Source: Setomelanomma holmii
Taxonomy: Eukaryota; Ascomycota; Dothideomycetes; Pleosporales; Phaeosphaeriaceae
Reading direction: 5' to 3'
Length of the DNA: 64,000 nucleotides
Assembly (NCBI GenBank): GCA_010015745.1
Contig: ML978168.1
Location: forward strand, 310,001 to 374,000
Part shown: positions 35,075-46,433 of the stretch, one piece after another
How the letters are laid out: the number at the start of each line of letters is the position of its first letter
Numbering within the stretch: the first letter of the stretch is position 1
Made by a program: the position numbers and the translations under genes
Notes under the pieces: generated by a model
Told to the model about the DNA's origin: nothing
Seen by the model: the letters and a program-made list of their open reading frames with translations, nothing else
Database searches by the model: none

Positions 35075-35597
35075 GATGTCGAATTTGAGTGAGAAAATTT
35101 GTAACGTGAAGATGCTGAAAGGAAAGAGTAGGAGGGAGCTAATGAGAATGTATTCTTTGGGCACATGGTTATTGGCGGCCCGCTTACAATTCTTCCTATG
35201 AGCTTTCATGCTAACGCGATCACCTCCATTTACTTGACTACGGCACTTGCGCTCCCAAGTCAGCAAGCGGCACTATGCATGAAAGATGGTGAGCGGCATC
35301 CAGGACGCTTTTCCGATCGGCCAGTTGTAACAGCGTACAAAGGCAAGCGGATATCAGACCTACTCCTGATCAATCCACGATTAAATCCTCCCATCCCACA
35401 CGTCACATCTACCAGCTCGAAACCTCTCATCGGCCCACATGGATTCGACAAACAGGAGTGACGCGCCCGGCAGCCCACGTGACGCGCTGATGAAGAATTC
35501 TGCGGACTGATCTGCGCCTTTGAGTACAAAAGGAGACTGCAAGGAAGGGAACGCGTCCACTACGCACTCTGCAACACAATTTCCCAGACTACACGAA

Positions 35598-36541
35598 CCA
35601 TGTCTTCGAAGCATCACTGTCACGTTTCGAGACAAGTCACGATGGCTGATTGAAAAGTTGCTGTCTGGCCTAAGGCTACAGCTAGAGCACAGCCCATGTG
35701 GGGCAGGACAGGTCTTCACAGCAAAATGCTTGCAGGATCGCTCGGGCAGGTATCGCGCAACAACAGAGGCAGCCATCAAGGTCAGTTTCCAGTGAGTCAA
35801 GCGGGTCCGCAAGTGACTGCGTCATTAATGTACGCAGAGTGCGAGCATCACGGAATACGATGTAAGACGACATAGAGCGGATCAATGAGTTCAAGGAGGA
35901 CTTGGCGGCACCACATACCCAAGATTGGGAACACCTCAAGAAAGAGCTCGAGCGGATGCGTGAAGCGCTCCGCTCGTGCAATGAGCCCGCCAAATACCCA
36001 AATCTGGACACATTCAACAACCTGCACGCTCTTGACCATTTCTCGAAACGCAAACGTGGCCACACTTCGTGGTTGATTGCATCCAGAGAGATCATAGTGC
36101 AACTCGGGATTCATGTCGCAGGAATCGTTGGACGCTACTTTGTCTTCATCCTCATGACAAAGGTGCCTGGCGTGTCGTTGGACTGGACTTATATGTGTGG
36201 CTTGACGCTCGAGGAGCGCATTCAGATTCGCGAAGACTCCAAGAAGTCTCTGATGTAAGTCAACAATTGTTATAAATAGCATCCCATGTGCTGACAGCAT
36301 CGCGCAGCAACGGCTGGGAGTATGGGATTCGGCCCAATGATACTGCTCTACGCAACCTCATATGGGATCAAGAGTAAGCGCATGTGGTGAGTGATACAAG
36401 TGTCTCCCTATAGCTGTGATCTAATGGTGCCGCCATAGTTACATCGTAGACTTCGAGGATTACAGTGACATGAAGATTAAAGATTCAGAAGCTTGGTGGG
36501 AGGAGCGCTACTATGAGGATTGGGAGATCGATGGGGATTAA
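35598..36541 (+). CDS. Conserved fungal protein of unknown function; 5' part possibly frameshifted
   Basis: The 3' half is clear. An exon ending at 36254 reads GRYFVFILMTKVPGVSLDWT and YMCGLTLEERIQIREDSKKS; introns 36255-36307 and 36374-36438 close in phase into NGWEYGIRPNDTALRNLIWD and YIVDFEDYSDMKIKDSEAWW, ending at 36541. Upstream, RSGRYRATTEAAIK ends at a GTCAGT donor and a 56-nt intron leads to SASITEYDV, after which a one-base shift is needed to enter ERINEFKEDLAAPHTQDWEH. No in-frame ATG precedes the first block. The acidic, aromatic C-terminus looks like a small regulatory or binding domain. I do not recognise a named family. Confidence 0.5.
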
Positions 36542-36848
36542 AAATCCATGGGTCCGCTGAAGACTGCACAAGTTTTCTGCCAGGAGCAAGAAATCCGAAT
36601 GTTTTGGAAGGGTCGAAGGCTAAGATGACATGACGGGTTGAGGTTGAGACGAAGACTCCTGCCAGTGCCAGTGGGTCCAAGCTCCACTTCCCCACAGCTG
36701 ATGACAGCATCGCGCAACATCCCAGCTCAACTCAGGAAATCTACAACCTTGCTTTACACAAAACCTCACGATGTCTCATTACCATACAACACGTGACGAA
36801 GAATTGAACAGGCAACTCGCGTACGGAATTAGCACAGATACCTGAGCG

Positions 36849-37608
36849 ATGGACATCTTATTCGCTGGAATACCCATCTCCATCGGCGCAAGCGAAGCCG
36901 TGCATCGACAACGCATTCTCGATGAAGAAGCAGAGGGTGAGGAGCGACAGGAGGAGTTCTATCTGGATGTGTTCTGCGACGCGAAAAGCAGGAAGAAGGA
37001 CGAGGTCCATGATGCGATTGTGGTGTTGAACAACGGGAAGGTATGCGCTCCTAAACAACTAGCAGTTAGGCTGAGCTAACACTTGCGACCAGGTTAGATT
37101 ATGGCCCAAAGACCCAAAGACAAAGCTACCAGCGAAAGGACCGGATGTTGAGGACGCGCCGCATCCGTTCACCGGCTTCTATCTACCATTCCCACCTGAA
37201 GATCTACCACATCGACCGATACCGTACACGCCTATCCTTGGCCTCGTCAGCACCGTGTCTTCGGAATCTGAAGACAGCAATTCAGAGCACACAAAGCCAA
37301 AGCTGAACTGGATATACGCCGACAGATCTACCCGCGAACTTCGATACGGCCCACGCGCAGAAGCAAAGAAACACACAGTGGGAAGCTGGGACTGGACAGA
37401 CGACGAGCAAGGGTTAACAATCGAAGGCGAAGAGTCCCTCGTAGCTGTAGAAGAAGACAGTGGCGGATATGGCTGGGCTTTGTACTGGGATAAAGATGAT
37501 GATGCGCTGAAGAGTTTTGGAGTGCTGGAGGAGAAGAGAGTGCTAAGATGTAGTCTGGAGCGAAAATTAGTCGAGAAGAAGAGCATTAAAGGACTGAATG
37601 AAGAATAA
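36849..37608 (+). CDS. Short acidic conserved protein of unknown function
   Basis: Model: join(36849..37040, 37093..37608), 235 aa, 52-nt intron in phase 0 (VVLNNGK then VRLWPKDPKTKLPAKGPD). The start at 36849 gives MDILFAGIPISIGASEAVHR. A 24-codon frame begins at ATG 36771, is in phase with this start and ends in TGA at 36843-36845, three bases before the ATG; removing that stop would extend the N-terminus (MSHYHTTRDEELNRQLAYGI). The middle is polar and acidic; LNWIYADRSTRELRYGPRAE and HTVGSWDWTDDEQGLTIEGE form the most ordered part. Its 3' end is echoed in the degenerate repeats downstream. Function unknown. Confidence 0.75.
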
Positions 37609-38830
37609 GGGTCACCCAAGAGCCTGGATGGATCCATGGGTTTTCTACCATCTCTGCGCTCTTGGGCAAATCTTCTGGAGCCATACAGCCTCCACTATGC
37701 CATATTCATATGTTCGATGGCTTTGTGGTAGCCTGAGTATACTCGCTGGTTTTCTGCCGTCCCTGCGCTCTGAGCCAAATTTTCTGAAATCATACACTCT
37801 CCACTTTACCGTTAGTGTAGGTTGCGGCCTCGCGCTGGGAATACTGGGAAGAAGCGTATAAAGGGACTGAAAGAAGACTAGTAGCCAATATTGTACTGAA
37901 TCACCACATATCAGCCTGACTATACTCAGTGCTTTTCTGCTGTCTCTAAATCGTAGAGCAAATCTTCTGAGGCTACACACGCTCTTATATTGCTGTGATT
38001 TTGGATTGTAGTCTAGAACGAAGATGAGTCAATATCACGAGCATCATGGAACGAGAGAGGCTTGAAGTCAACATCGTTCTTGATGGCTATATAGCGGTCT
38101 AGCTATCTGAGTATCTCTGCTCTATTGCGAAAATCTTCTAAGGCTAGACGCGCTCTAGTTTGGAAAAGTCTTGAGTATTGTCTCTAGCCGCATTAGGGCT
38201 ATATAAGCTTTATTGTGCCTTGTTTGTAGCCTAATTTTATAAGCAAGAGCGGTCGAGATTGCGAGCATTAAGAAACAGAAGGGACTAGTAGCTACTCTCG
38301 TGTTTAAAGACTATATAGAAGCTAAGCTATCTTAACTAGCTCTTACTATTGCTGCGGTGTAAGAAAATGCTTTAAAGCTATACAGACTTCAGTTTGGCTG
38401 TATCTGTAGGTATTGAAGAGTATTAGAGACAGAGCACATAAGCCCAAACAAAAGAAAGAAGACTAGTAGCCTGTATAGCTTCAAGTCTCTCGAACACGAT
38501 CGAAGAGAATTCACTCAACCCGCAGCCTGTCTGTCTCTAACCTACCTAAACACTAAGAAAGAAAATCTGCTCAAACTGCAGCCTGTCTGCCTTCAACCTA
38601 CCTAAAGACCCTTAACTCTAGGCGAGAGTTAGTCGAGGTCACGAGCATGGCAGATTAATAAAGACTAGTAACCACACTCATATTTGAAGGCCATATGGGA
38701 GCCTAACTACCCTCACTAGCTCTTAACGACGCTGCGGTGTGGTGGCAGAATCCTTGAAGCTATACGCGCTTCAATTTTGCCAAGATTCTTGGGTATCATC
38801 TCCAAGCTGGTATCCTGAACAAAGGAAAAG
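37540..38830. repeat. Degenerate tandem repeats that include the 3' end of the upstream gene
   Basis: Two motifs recur. The first, close to AGAAGAGCATTAAAGGACTG in the coding end at 37575-37600, returns at about 37850 (AAGCGTATAAAGGGACTGAA), 38265, 38450 and 38640, mostly followed by GACTAGTAGCC. The second, GCGCTCTTGGGCAAATCTTC with CATACA after it (37667 onward), returns near 37762, 37945, 38120, 38350 and 38735. Units are roughly 100-230 bp and diverged, AT-richer than flanking genes. The array looks like repeated partial duplications of the gene's 3' end that have since decayed. Confidence 0.65.
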
Positions 38831-38919
38831 AGTATCAAGAGAACGGCACATAAGCCCAAGCAATCGCAAGCAAAGGAAACTCATCTGAATCCATCCAGCC
38901 CACGCTATCGCGGAAATGC

Positions 38920-41074
38920 TCAAAACATCTGCTCATCATCATCCTCGAACGCATCAAGCAAGACCTGCGCATATCCCGAATCCTTCAAATCCCTCGCGAT
39001 CTGTTCCACATATTCGACATCCTCGGGGGTGAGAAAAGTGTTAGCGCTGCCATAAACAGACTCCAGGAATGGCTTGTTCATCTCCCTCCAGGCGCGCTCG
39101 AAGGGCGGTAAGGCGGCCCAATCGAACTTGCCGAGCATCTCGCCATCAGCACGGGTCTGGTCGAGGAGACTGCGGATGTCCTTGAGGTCAGAGTAGACTT
39201 TGCGGTAGGCTTCGAGGAGCTGGCCGACGGTAGACAACCTGCTCAGCTGAGCGGAGGCGTTCATAGCGTTCATGGGGATCACGCTGACTGGGTTGTTCGT
39301 GGGCGGCATGGGGAAGGACGAGATAAGTGTCGTAGCTTGAGAGCCGCTGATGGACTGCTCGATGACAGACGATTGGTCATCTTGAACATGTATGCTGCCA
39401 TTCTGGTCCTGCAACATAGCACGTGCGGAGATAGCCCTGGTGGAGGAAGACCTAACGGGAAGTCTCGCCAGCTGCATGGCAGTTAGACGCGGTCCTCGGC
39501 CAATCTCAAACGAGACACTGGATCTGTTACCACGCAGCATGCTGCTACTGGAGTTCGTGCGGTGATGCTCGAAAGCGCTGCCTGGTCGAGCGGCGGGGAA
39601 TCTGTAGCCTTCATTCTCATAGGCACGCAGCGGCAACGGTTGATGAAAGGTCGGAGCGCTTGAGATCGGATTAGCGGTGTTGATTCGGGAACGACGATGA
39701 GCCATAGGGACCGGTTCAAGCGGCCGAGGCGTGGCCTGGGAGCCGAGTTGCTCTGTTGCAGACCTGAGGCTGGCGGCCGCGAAGGAATACTGAGTTCCGG
39801 TTTCTTGGATACTCTCGCTGGAAGCGGACTCGAGCACAGACGAATTGGTTGATTTCGCATCGGACTGGACGGTCTCGAAGTCATCGTCGTTGGCGTTTTG
39901 AACGCCGCTTGGTGCTTGCACCGTGTTTGAAGATGCCGTGCTGTCGGGGCTCACGTGCTCGACGACCTGACCATACGCGCTCTCACCGATGCCAATCGAG
40001 TGGAGCGTAGTCGCGTCCTCAGAGGCTCTGCCAAAGACATCGTCACTGCCGTTGGGTCTGCTTGCGACAGGCGATGAAACTGAGCGAAACGCAGTTGGCG
40101 GAGTTACGATGGCATTCCTGGAGCGTACACTTAGCGGCGCTGGTCGATCGGGTGCTTGAATGGGTTAGCTGAGCATCATAATCTTTGCATGAGAACACTT
40201 ACTGTTCGGAGGATACTCCTTAGGTGGCGTGATCGATTCAGCGATCGCGGACTGTGCAGCAGCAGGCGCCTTCTCACCTCGACCAGAAGGTCGGCGCGCG
40301 AAGTTAGCGAAGAATTCGCGAGGGAGCTTGTTTCCGAACTCCGCATGGCTCGCCATAGAACGGATAGTCGGTGTGCTGGACACGATGGCTACCGGCGGTT
40401 TGGTCTCTCTGATCCAAAGATTAGTAGAATGTTCTCAGATTGAGTCTTCACTTGACTTACTTCGGTCGCATGCTGATGGTCTCCCGCATGAGCTTGCGTA
40501 GGTGAACGTTGGACTCTCTGTCAACATTGTAACCTTGATCCACGCCAAGCTCTCGAATGTAGTGCTTCGCAAGCTCATAGTTCGTGTGCTCTTCGAGGAT
40601 GTCTGAAAGTGTATATGTCGTCAGCGAAAGCCACGAATAGTGCATATATAGCCAGTACTTACAGAATGTCAACAATGACATATTGACATCTGCGATGGTA
40701 CCGTTGTATATCTCGCCGGCCAAGCGCTTTACATCCTTCTCGGTGAACTTGACATGAAAGGACTCGCCCCTGCGGTGCGAGCAGTCTGAGGATTGTGGTC
40801 GAGCAGCACCCTCTGAAACCTCTTGTTCGGACTCGTGTTGCTTGAGGTCGTCGCCGCACGCTTCCATATCTTCATAAGGAATATCGGGAGTCTGCCTGTC
40901 GTCTTCGTACTCCGACTTGGTCTGCCTCTTCAGCCGCGAGAAGAGCGATGTCGTAGAGCTGGATTTAACGGAACCGCCCGATTTGACCGACTTGTCCTTC
41001 TTTGAGGCCTTCAGAGGGCGGGTAGGCGGCGGCTTGTACTGGTGATCGATCCAAGGGCTGTACATTGACTCCAT
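38920..41074 (-). CDS. Four-exon regulatory-type protein of unknown family
   Basis: Model: complement(join(38920..40154, 40203..40408, 40461..40602, 40663..41074)), 664 aa; all phases close. The start at 41074 (MESMYSPWIDHQYKPPPTRP) is the first ATG. Residues ~1-75 are basic and Ser-rich. The next block (HVKFTEKDVKRLAGEIYNGT, IADVNMSLLTFYILEEHTNY, ELAKHYIRELGVDQGYNVD) is a compact helical domain. A 300-residue disordered Ser/Pro part follows. The C-terminal helical domain reads QLLEAYRKVYSDLKDIRSLL, WAALPPFERAWREMN and LTPEDVEYVEQIARDLKDSG, ending DEQMF. Two helical domains joined by a long phosphorylatable linker suggest a signalling adaptor; this is inference. Confidence 0.78.
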
Positions 41075-41501
41075 GACGACTAGCGATGCGATTAGCAACG
41101 ATACTTTGTAGAATGTACGCCAAAAGCAAAACTATCTAGGCGTGTGGCTCTGGTGGTGAAGAGATCAAATTGTTATGTGTAGGGTGAAGTGAGATTGGAA
41201 GGCACACGGTAGCGATGCACTGTTGCCCGACGCGACGGGCAAACGCGAAACTTGGCAACGAAGTGAAGGTGAGATTTAAAATTTTCAAGAAGGCAGATAT
41301 GACCAATTACTAGTATTCGCTTAATGCGGAGGAACGGTGTGAAGACAGGGAAGTGGAAAGGACAACATGTTCAATCTTGGCTAAGGTACAGTTGATAAGA
41401 AGATATGAGGGCGGGGGGTGCGATTACAGAGTGAAGCTATGGGGTGTAATGCGTGCGGGGAGACTCTTGAAATGAGCAACGCGAGAGCCCGCAAGGCATA
41501 T

Positions 41502-42578
41502 TTAGTAGCCGTCCTTTTTCCATGGGTTGGCATTGATAGCCGCAAGACTTTGCTTCTTGCACCGGTCCTTGAAGACACCTCCTTCGATGCTCTTTCCGAA
41601 GTTGTCGTTGCTGATGAACACCTGGTATTGCCCGGTAATGCTCAGAGGGCAGAACCACCAGACACTACTAAAGAAGCCGGTAGCACGTCCCTCGGTGGTG
41701 GGCCAAGAGAAGTAAGCAGGGCTAGGGCCGATTGTGCCCATCGGGTTGTTGCCAGTCTTGTAGAAGCTGATGGAGATGGAGTTGGCTGGGAGCCATCCAA
41801 CAGGAGCATATTTCAAGGCACCCGTAATGCTGTCAACGTAAAGCTGAAGTGGCTTCTAGCTGACCTAATAACGCATTAGCTCCGCAATTTTTGCATCAAG
41901 CGAGTGCTATTGACATACCGTGTAGGCCTGGGTGTCGTCATCGACGAAGAAGATGGGCAGCTTTGGGTCCCACCACTTGTTGTAGGGCGTGGCAATGACA
42001 ATGCCATTCTCCTGCCTGATGGCGAAGCCGCCGATCTCACAGGCATCTGTTTGCTGACGAATAGTCACATCGGTGCTCGTGCAGTCTGGGCTTTGGTCAA
42101 CCTTGAGGCTGAAGAACTCGGGATGGTGAGTCCTGGGCTTCCATGGCTTCTTGGGCTTGCAGTCGTAGTCTGAAGGGTACGAAGCCGGCTTTGCAGGGTA
42201 AGCTGGTGCCGGGTAGGCTGGTGCCGGGTAGGCTGGTGCCGGGTAGGCTGGTGCCGGGTAAGCTGGTGCCAGGGAATAGGCCGGCTTCACTGGGTAGTCA
42301 GGCTGGTAGGGCGCAGGACTTTACACTGGCGCAGGAGCATAGGCTGGCTGAGGAGCATAAGCGGGCGCAGGGGAGTACTCCGGCTGAGGAGCGTAGTCAG
42401 GCGCTGGGGCATAGTCCAATTCAGGAGCGTACGCAGGCGCAGGGGTGTACTCTGGCTCCGGAGCGTAATCCGGCTCAGGGGAGTAGTCGGGGCTGTAGTC
42501 ATCCTGGGGATCGCGAGGAAGCACAGCAGATGCGTTAGCGAGGCCCACCAGGGCGGCAAGGCAGCTGTCAACCCTCAT
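41502..42578 (-). CDS. Secreted Tyr/Pro/Ala-repeat protein with a C-terminal domain resembling PhiA/IgE-binding family; in-frame TAA in the repeat region
   Basis: Exons 41919-42578 and 41502-41855 join in phase 0 (63-nt intron). The start gives signal peptide MRVDSCLAALVGLANASA. A repeat region of YxP(A/E)P units (YAPEPEYTPAPAYAPELDYA ...) runs to TAA at 42321-42323, after which the same frame continues SPAPYQPDYPVKPAYSLAPA, five near-perfect 15-bp PAPAY units, and then a folded domain: CEIGGFAIRQENGIVIATPY, NKWWDPKLPIFFVDDDTQAY, KYAPVGWLPANSISISFYKT and WWFCPLSITGQYQVFISND. The C-terminal domain is reminiscent of fungal PhiA-like cell-wall proteins. The TAA would truncate the protein to 85 residues; it may be a mutation (TAC or CAA origin), a removed micro-intron I cannot define, or a sequence error. 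Confidence 0.7.
42197..42275. repeat. 15-bp tandem repeat encoding Pro-Ala-Pro-Ala-Tyr units
   Basis: Plus-strand unit GCCGGGTAGGCTGGT repeats about five times, with TAAG variants at both ends. It lies inside the secreted protein's coding sequence and keeps its frame. Confidence 0.9.
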
Positions 42579-44828
42579 ATCGTAAAGAGCGACGAGAAAT
42601 TATCCAGAAAGTGTGTGAAGAAAGAGCGGACGATGATGGACTGTGAAACAAAATGACCAGGGTGAATCCAATTTATGGTGGGCAGTGAGCTGGTTGATCT
42701 TGTTTACAACATCACGACGGGAGGAGGAATGAATGGTACCACCTGACGCCCAGACCTGAACTTGGCGGAGGCTGTCGACCTCATTACCAGCGAAGTTCTC
42801 CAAGAATGTAAAATGCTCCGAATTCGAGGGGCCACCTTCCATTGTGTGGACGAACTGCAGTGTTGCAGGCAACCCGAAAGTCTCAGAAGACCTGAGCGAT
42901 CGTATTCCGCACAAACGTCGTCTTAACGACTACCACGTAGCCTCATCGTGCACAGCTTCTGCATCAGTAGATCAACAGTCCAAATCCATAAGCAGCAAGG
43001 GGTGCTTGTGAAAGATGTCGGAGGAATGCTAAACACGAGCGTAGGTGATATCGTGATCAGTTCACTTCATTCCAAAGGATATGCTGCATGATGCCTCGCA
43101 GATCACCTACTAGAAATCGGTGCCGTTTCCCAGGCAATGCGCGTTCAGGAGCCTTGTTCAGCAGCTTTAGAGACGGAAACGATCTGGACGAGATGGGACC
43201 GGGTGGCGATGGTTGTCGTGCAGCCCAGGTCGCCCGAGGTTGGTCTTCCACGGCATTATGTAATCCGCCAAGCTACCGAACTCCTTCCGCCGGCCTGACA
43301 CGTTCTTGCCGCCCCTGTGCCCGCAACGGGTCTTACGACTGCAAGCTGCCTGCATGATGGCATTTTCCGGACGCCTTGGTCCAACGATCAAGCCTCACCC
43401 GTCCTGGCGCACTTTTGACAGCGTTCTAACGCATGTTGGCGGCGTAATGATCGCGTCTGCGCCTCCTTCTTTGAGCGACTTTCCAATTCATATTCGGATT
43501 GTTGCATCTACGGCTATTTCTTTCGAGGAGGTCGGTCCGCATAACACTTTCGACCAGCAAACAGCAGCAGTCCAGCGACCTGCACAGTTCGCTACACGCG
43601 CGTTCCTCTTATCATCGTCTAATACCTTCCTATTGACGGCATAGCACAATATACGCTACACCTCGTCAGCAGTCCGGCTCACCTCAGTGCCATGCTGTCG
43701 ATGAAAGCCGGGACGCTACACAGGTTGCCGATACACTTGGATCAGAGCGATCGTTGGTAGGCGACAGGCCCCAAGAGAACCCTCTGTCTAGGCTCGAAAT
43801 GATCAAAGGCTTTAACAGAGGTTGCACACCTTCCAACCACTGACCAAGCGTTCGCGGATGCGACGAACGTGTGGCCCCAACGGCACGCGGAAATCGTCAT
43901 TATTGCGAACCCGTGTGAGAAAGCAGGCGAACACTTGCCGTTGGAGTACTAGAACACCTGTTATGCTCGCAGTCTTTCCTCATTGAGGTATATTTGACGA
44001 CAAGCTGAAAACTCCTCTGCTCCACTGATGTTGAGGTTACTGCTCAAATACTGTCTTACGCGTCTTAATTGGTCGAGCTCTTCGCCAATGAGCGGCATAC
44101 AATACACTTCTTCCACCCATGCAGTTCCTGAACCAGGGCAGCTGAAATCCACCGATCAGAAAACTAGCGGACGTTGAACCATGTACCGGATACAGCAGTT
44201 TTCTGGCACTACCAAGCTTCTAGCCGCTGCTCTATATGAAGTTGCGGCGTAGCAGATGTTGTGTGCAGGGCTCTTCCGGCCAATCAAAACAGAGCATAAG
44301 CGCCTCGTCCCTTCACCCTTTGTCTTCCGCTGCGAAAATCGTACCATTCTACCACTTCGACGATCGTCGACAAAACGTCGGAACAGCTTTAGGCGCATTC
44401 ACTTGAGCGGCGTGGCTATGCGTTGCCACCACACCATGAAGAAGCGCTGATAGTCCATGTAGCTTGCGATGCCCCTACCGTTTGACGCTGTCCTGCGGCG
44501 CGGATGGCGCGTTTGTGGTGCATTCATATAACAAACATGCTGGCTGCTGCCTGAGATGGTGGTACAGCCTTCTGCCTTCATTATCGGGTTCTGTGGTTTT
44601 GGGGGCGCAGTCTGTCCTTCCGTCCTCTTGTTTGTCGCACCCCGCTTGCTGACATTGTTGCCTTACCTCGAGAGTCTGTCTTTCGCGTTCTTCCCGGCGA
44701 GCGTTTTTGTCTTCAGTCTTCGCGGTCGCTACCATCGACGAAGCTCAACGGATTGCAGCACACGTAAGCCAGCGTAACACACAACTCTTCCCATCCAAAC
44801 TCAAAGCGTAACAAGCAAGCGCGCTGTC
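42579..44828. other. Long region without supported gene (2.2 kb)
   Basis: Contains the promoter of the secreted repeat protein on its left. Frames of 60-110 codons occur on both strands. The only one with some coding character is minus 43961 to about 44127 (CPGSGTAWVEEVYCMPLIGE, then ELDQLRRVRQYLSSN), which follows a GATTTCAG acceptor and could be a last exon; no upstream exon was found. Function unknown, and it may be chance. Confidence 0.4.
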
Positions 44829-45581
44829 ATGAGTTCTCTCGCAGTCCCTAGCGCTTCTGTGGTGAACAGGAGACCACTCTCCACTCATGGCCTACCTAAG
44901 CAGCCTCGTGTCACATCACCCGAACTACCTCATCGCTTCTCTGGGCAAGGTTTCCCCGCCCAATCCGTCATCTCCGCCACAAGTCCAAGGTCGCCTGGAC
45001 CTCTATCACCACCAATGTCCGCAAGAAGCTTTGGCACATTCATTGATTCGGAGCCTTCAACGCCCGCTTACTCGCCGAGGATGGACTATGAATGGGACAG
45101 CTCAACGCTGGTCCTGCTGAGACCAATGTCCTCTTCCTCAGAGCCAGCGAGCCCGACAGAGCCTGTCTGGGATATGGTACTTCCGACAAAAAGGCCCCAA
45201 CAAGCGACCGATACCGTGGCGACCGATCGAAAGGAGCCAGTGATTGTTGCGAGGGAGATGTCCATCGCGACCAGGTTAGCAGCTCCACCTGTTAGGAAAG
45301 TCAAGTCTTCCCGGAAAGCCAAAGCGGTCAAAGAGGTTACAGTCATCGATCCATCCCCGAAGGAAAGCGAGCAGCCATACAGAGAGGGAAGTGTCGAAGT
45401 CAAGATACCGGTGGAGCAAGCGACCGAGAACAATGCGGCGCCATTCGGCAAGCTCGCTTCGAAGATGAAATTGATGCTGCGACGAAGAAGCACTGGCGAC
45501 AAAAAGAAGGAAAAGAAGGACAAGGAGAGAGAGAAAGACTATTATGACCCTGTCGAGGATGTGCACTGGACAGAAATGTAG
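44829..45581 (+). CDS. Disordered basic protein with conserved-looking C-terminus
   Basis: Single exon, 250 aa. The protein is rich in Ser, Pro, Lys and Arg and probably disordered, with SPRSPGPLSPPMSARSFGTF as a proline-directed phosphorylation-like block. The C-terminus FGKLASKMKLMLRRRSTGDK is followed by a Lys/Glu run and YYDPVEDVHWTEM, the part most likely to be conserved. The basic amphipathic segment KMKLMLRRR could bind membranes or nucleic acid. No catalytic domain is visible. I do not recognise a named family. Confidence 0.72.
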   Translation: MSSLAVPSASVVNRRPLSTHGLPKQPRVTSPELPHRFSGQGFPAQSVISATSPRSPGPLSPPMSARSFGTFIDSEPSTPAYSPRMDYEWDSSTLVLLRPMSSSSEPASPTEPVWDMVLPTKRPQQATDTVATDRKEPVIVAREMSIATRLAAPPVRKVKSSRKAKAVKEVTVIDPSPKESEQPYREGSVEVKIPVEQATENNAAPFGKLASKMKLMLRRRSTGDKKKEKKDKEREKDYYDPVEDVHWTEM

Positions 45582-46433
45582 GCGTACAAGCTTGGGCAGT
45601 TCTGGTATACACACCAGTGCGACCACAACCTACGCTCAGATCAATGTCGGGACATGGAATGATCACTCATGGAGGACTATTTCGTGTGCGCCGGATTTCT
45701 GTTTACGTCAACATCCTCATAGCATGTTAGACGCCCACCAGATGCGTCTCACTCCACGGCCCTGGGCCGCCACTACGGTGGCTGGCAATTTCATATGGTC
45801 ATCCTCACACCGGCTTTCAGCTCGCCGTCACCGTCTCTACTCGATATTGCGGTGTCTGCACCAGATGGCTATGCTAGTAGCTTTTCTCCAAGGATCCCCG
45901 CAAATTGAGAGGATGAGGACGCCGATCTTCGGATGGCGCCTTTGGAGGGTTTCCTTTGTGTGGTTGTGAGGATTCTCTAGGATATTGTTGTGACGTGAAC
46001 GTATTTATGCTTGGCACCACTATGTAGAAGGGTCTCATGTCGCAGAGCATAAGGATATCGCGGTCTTGGGGTAGCTTCGATCATTTCTTCCCGCCGTGGT
46101 GAATGATCATCATGTAATGAAGTGATTGGACGTGTAGGCAAGTGCTTACTTCAGGAAATTCACCAACTTTGTCATGTGTTTCCCACTCGAGCTGCCGTCC
46201 CAAGTCCAACTGCAGTGCACTAACGGGCTACACTTAATCGGTGCGACAATAGTGGTGGCGCACTGTCAGGAAAGTTGTGGCAGCTATGCATCATCGTGTG
46301 CCCTTTGGTGAACCCATGACCCGTTTACACGTGATTGGCTGATTTTCCAGTTTTAGTGTGAGATCCGAGCTTGACCTCACTCTGGAACAGCGCTACACCG
46401 TCAATCTCTACAGCCTACACTCACACTTTCGTT
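45582..46433. other. Intergenic region
   Basis: About 850 bp upstream of the phosphatase start codon at 46434; no supported gene. Confidence 0.45.

Noticed and set aside
42143..42538. Plus-strand frame of Gly/Val/Pro/Gln repeats
   Set aside because: It is the antisense of the Tyr/Pro repeat region of the secreted protein.
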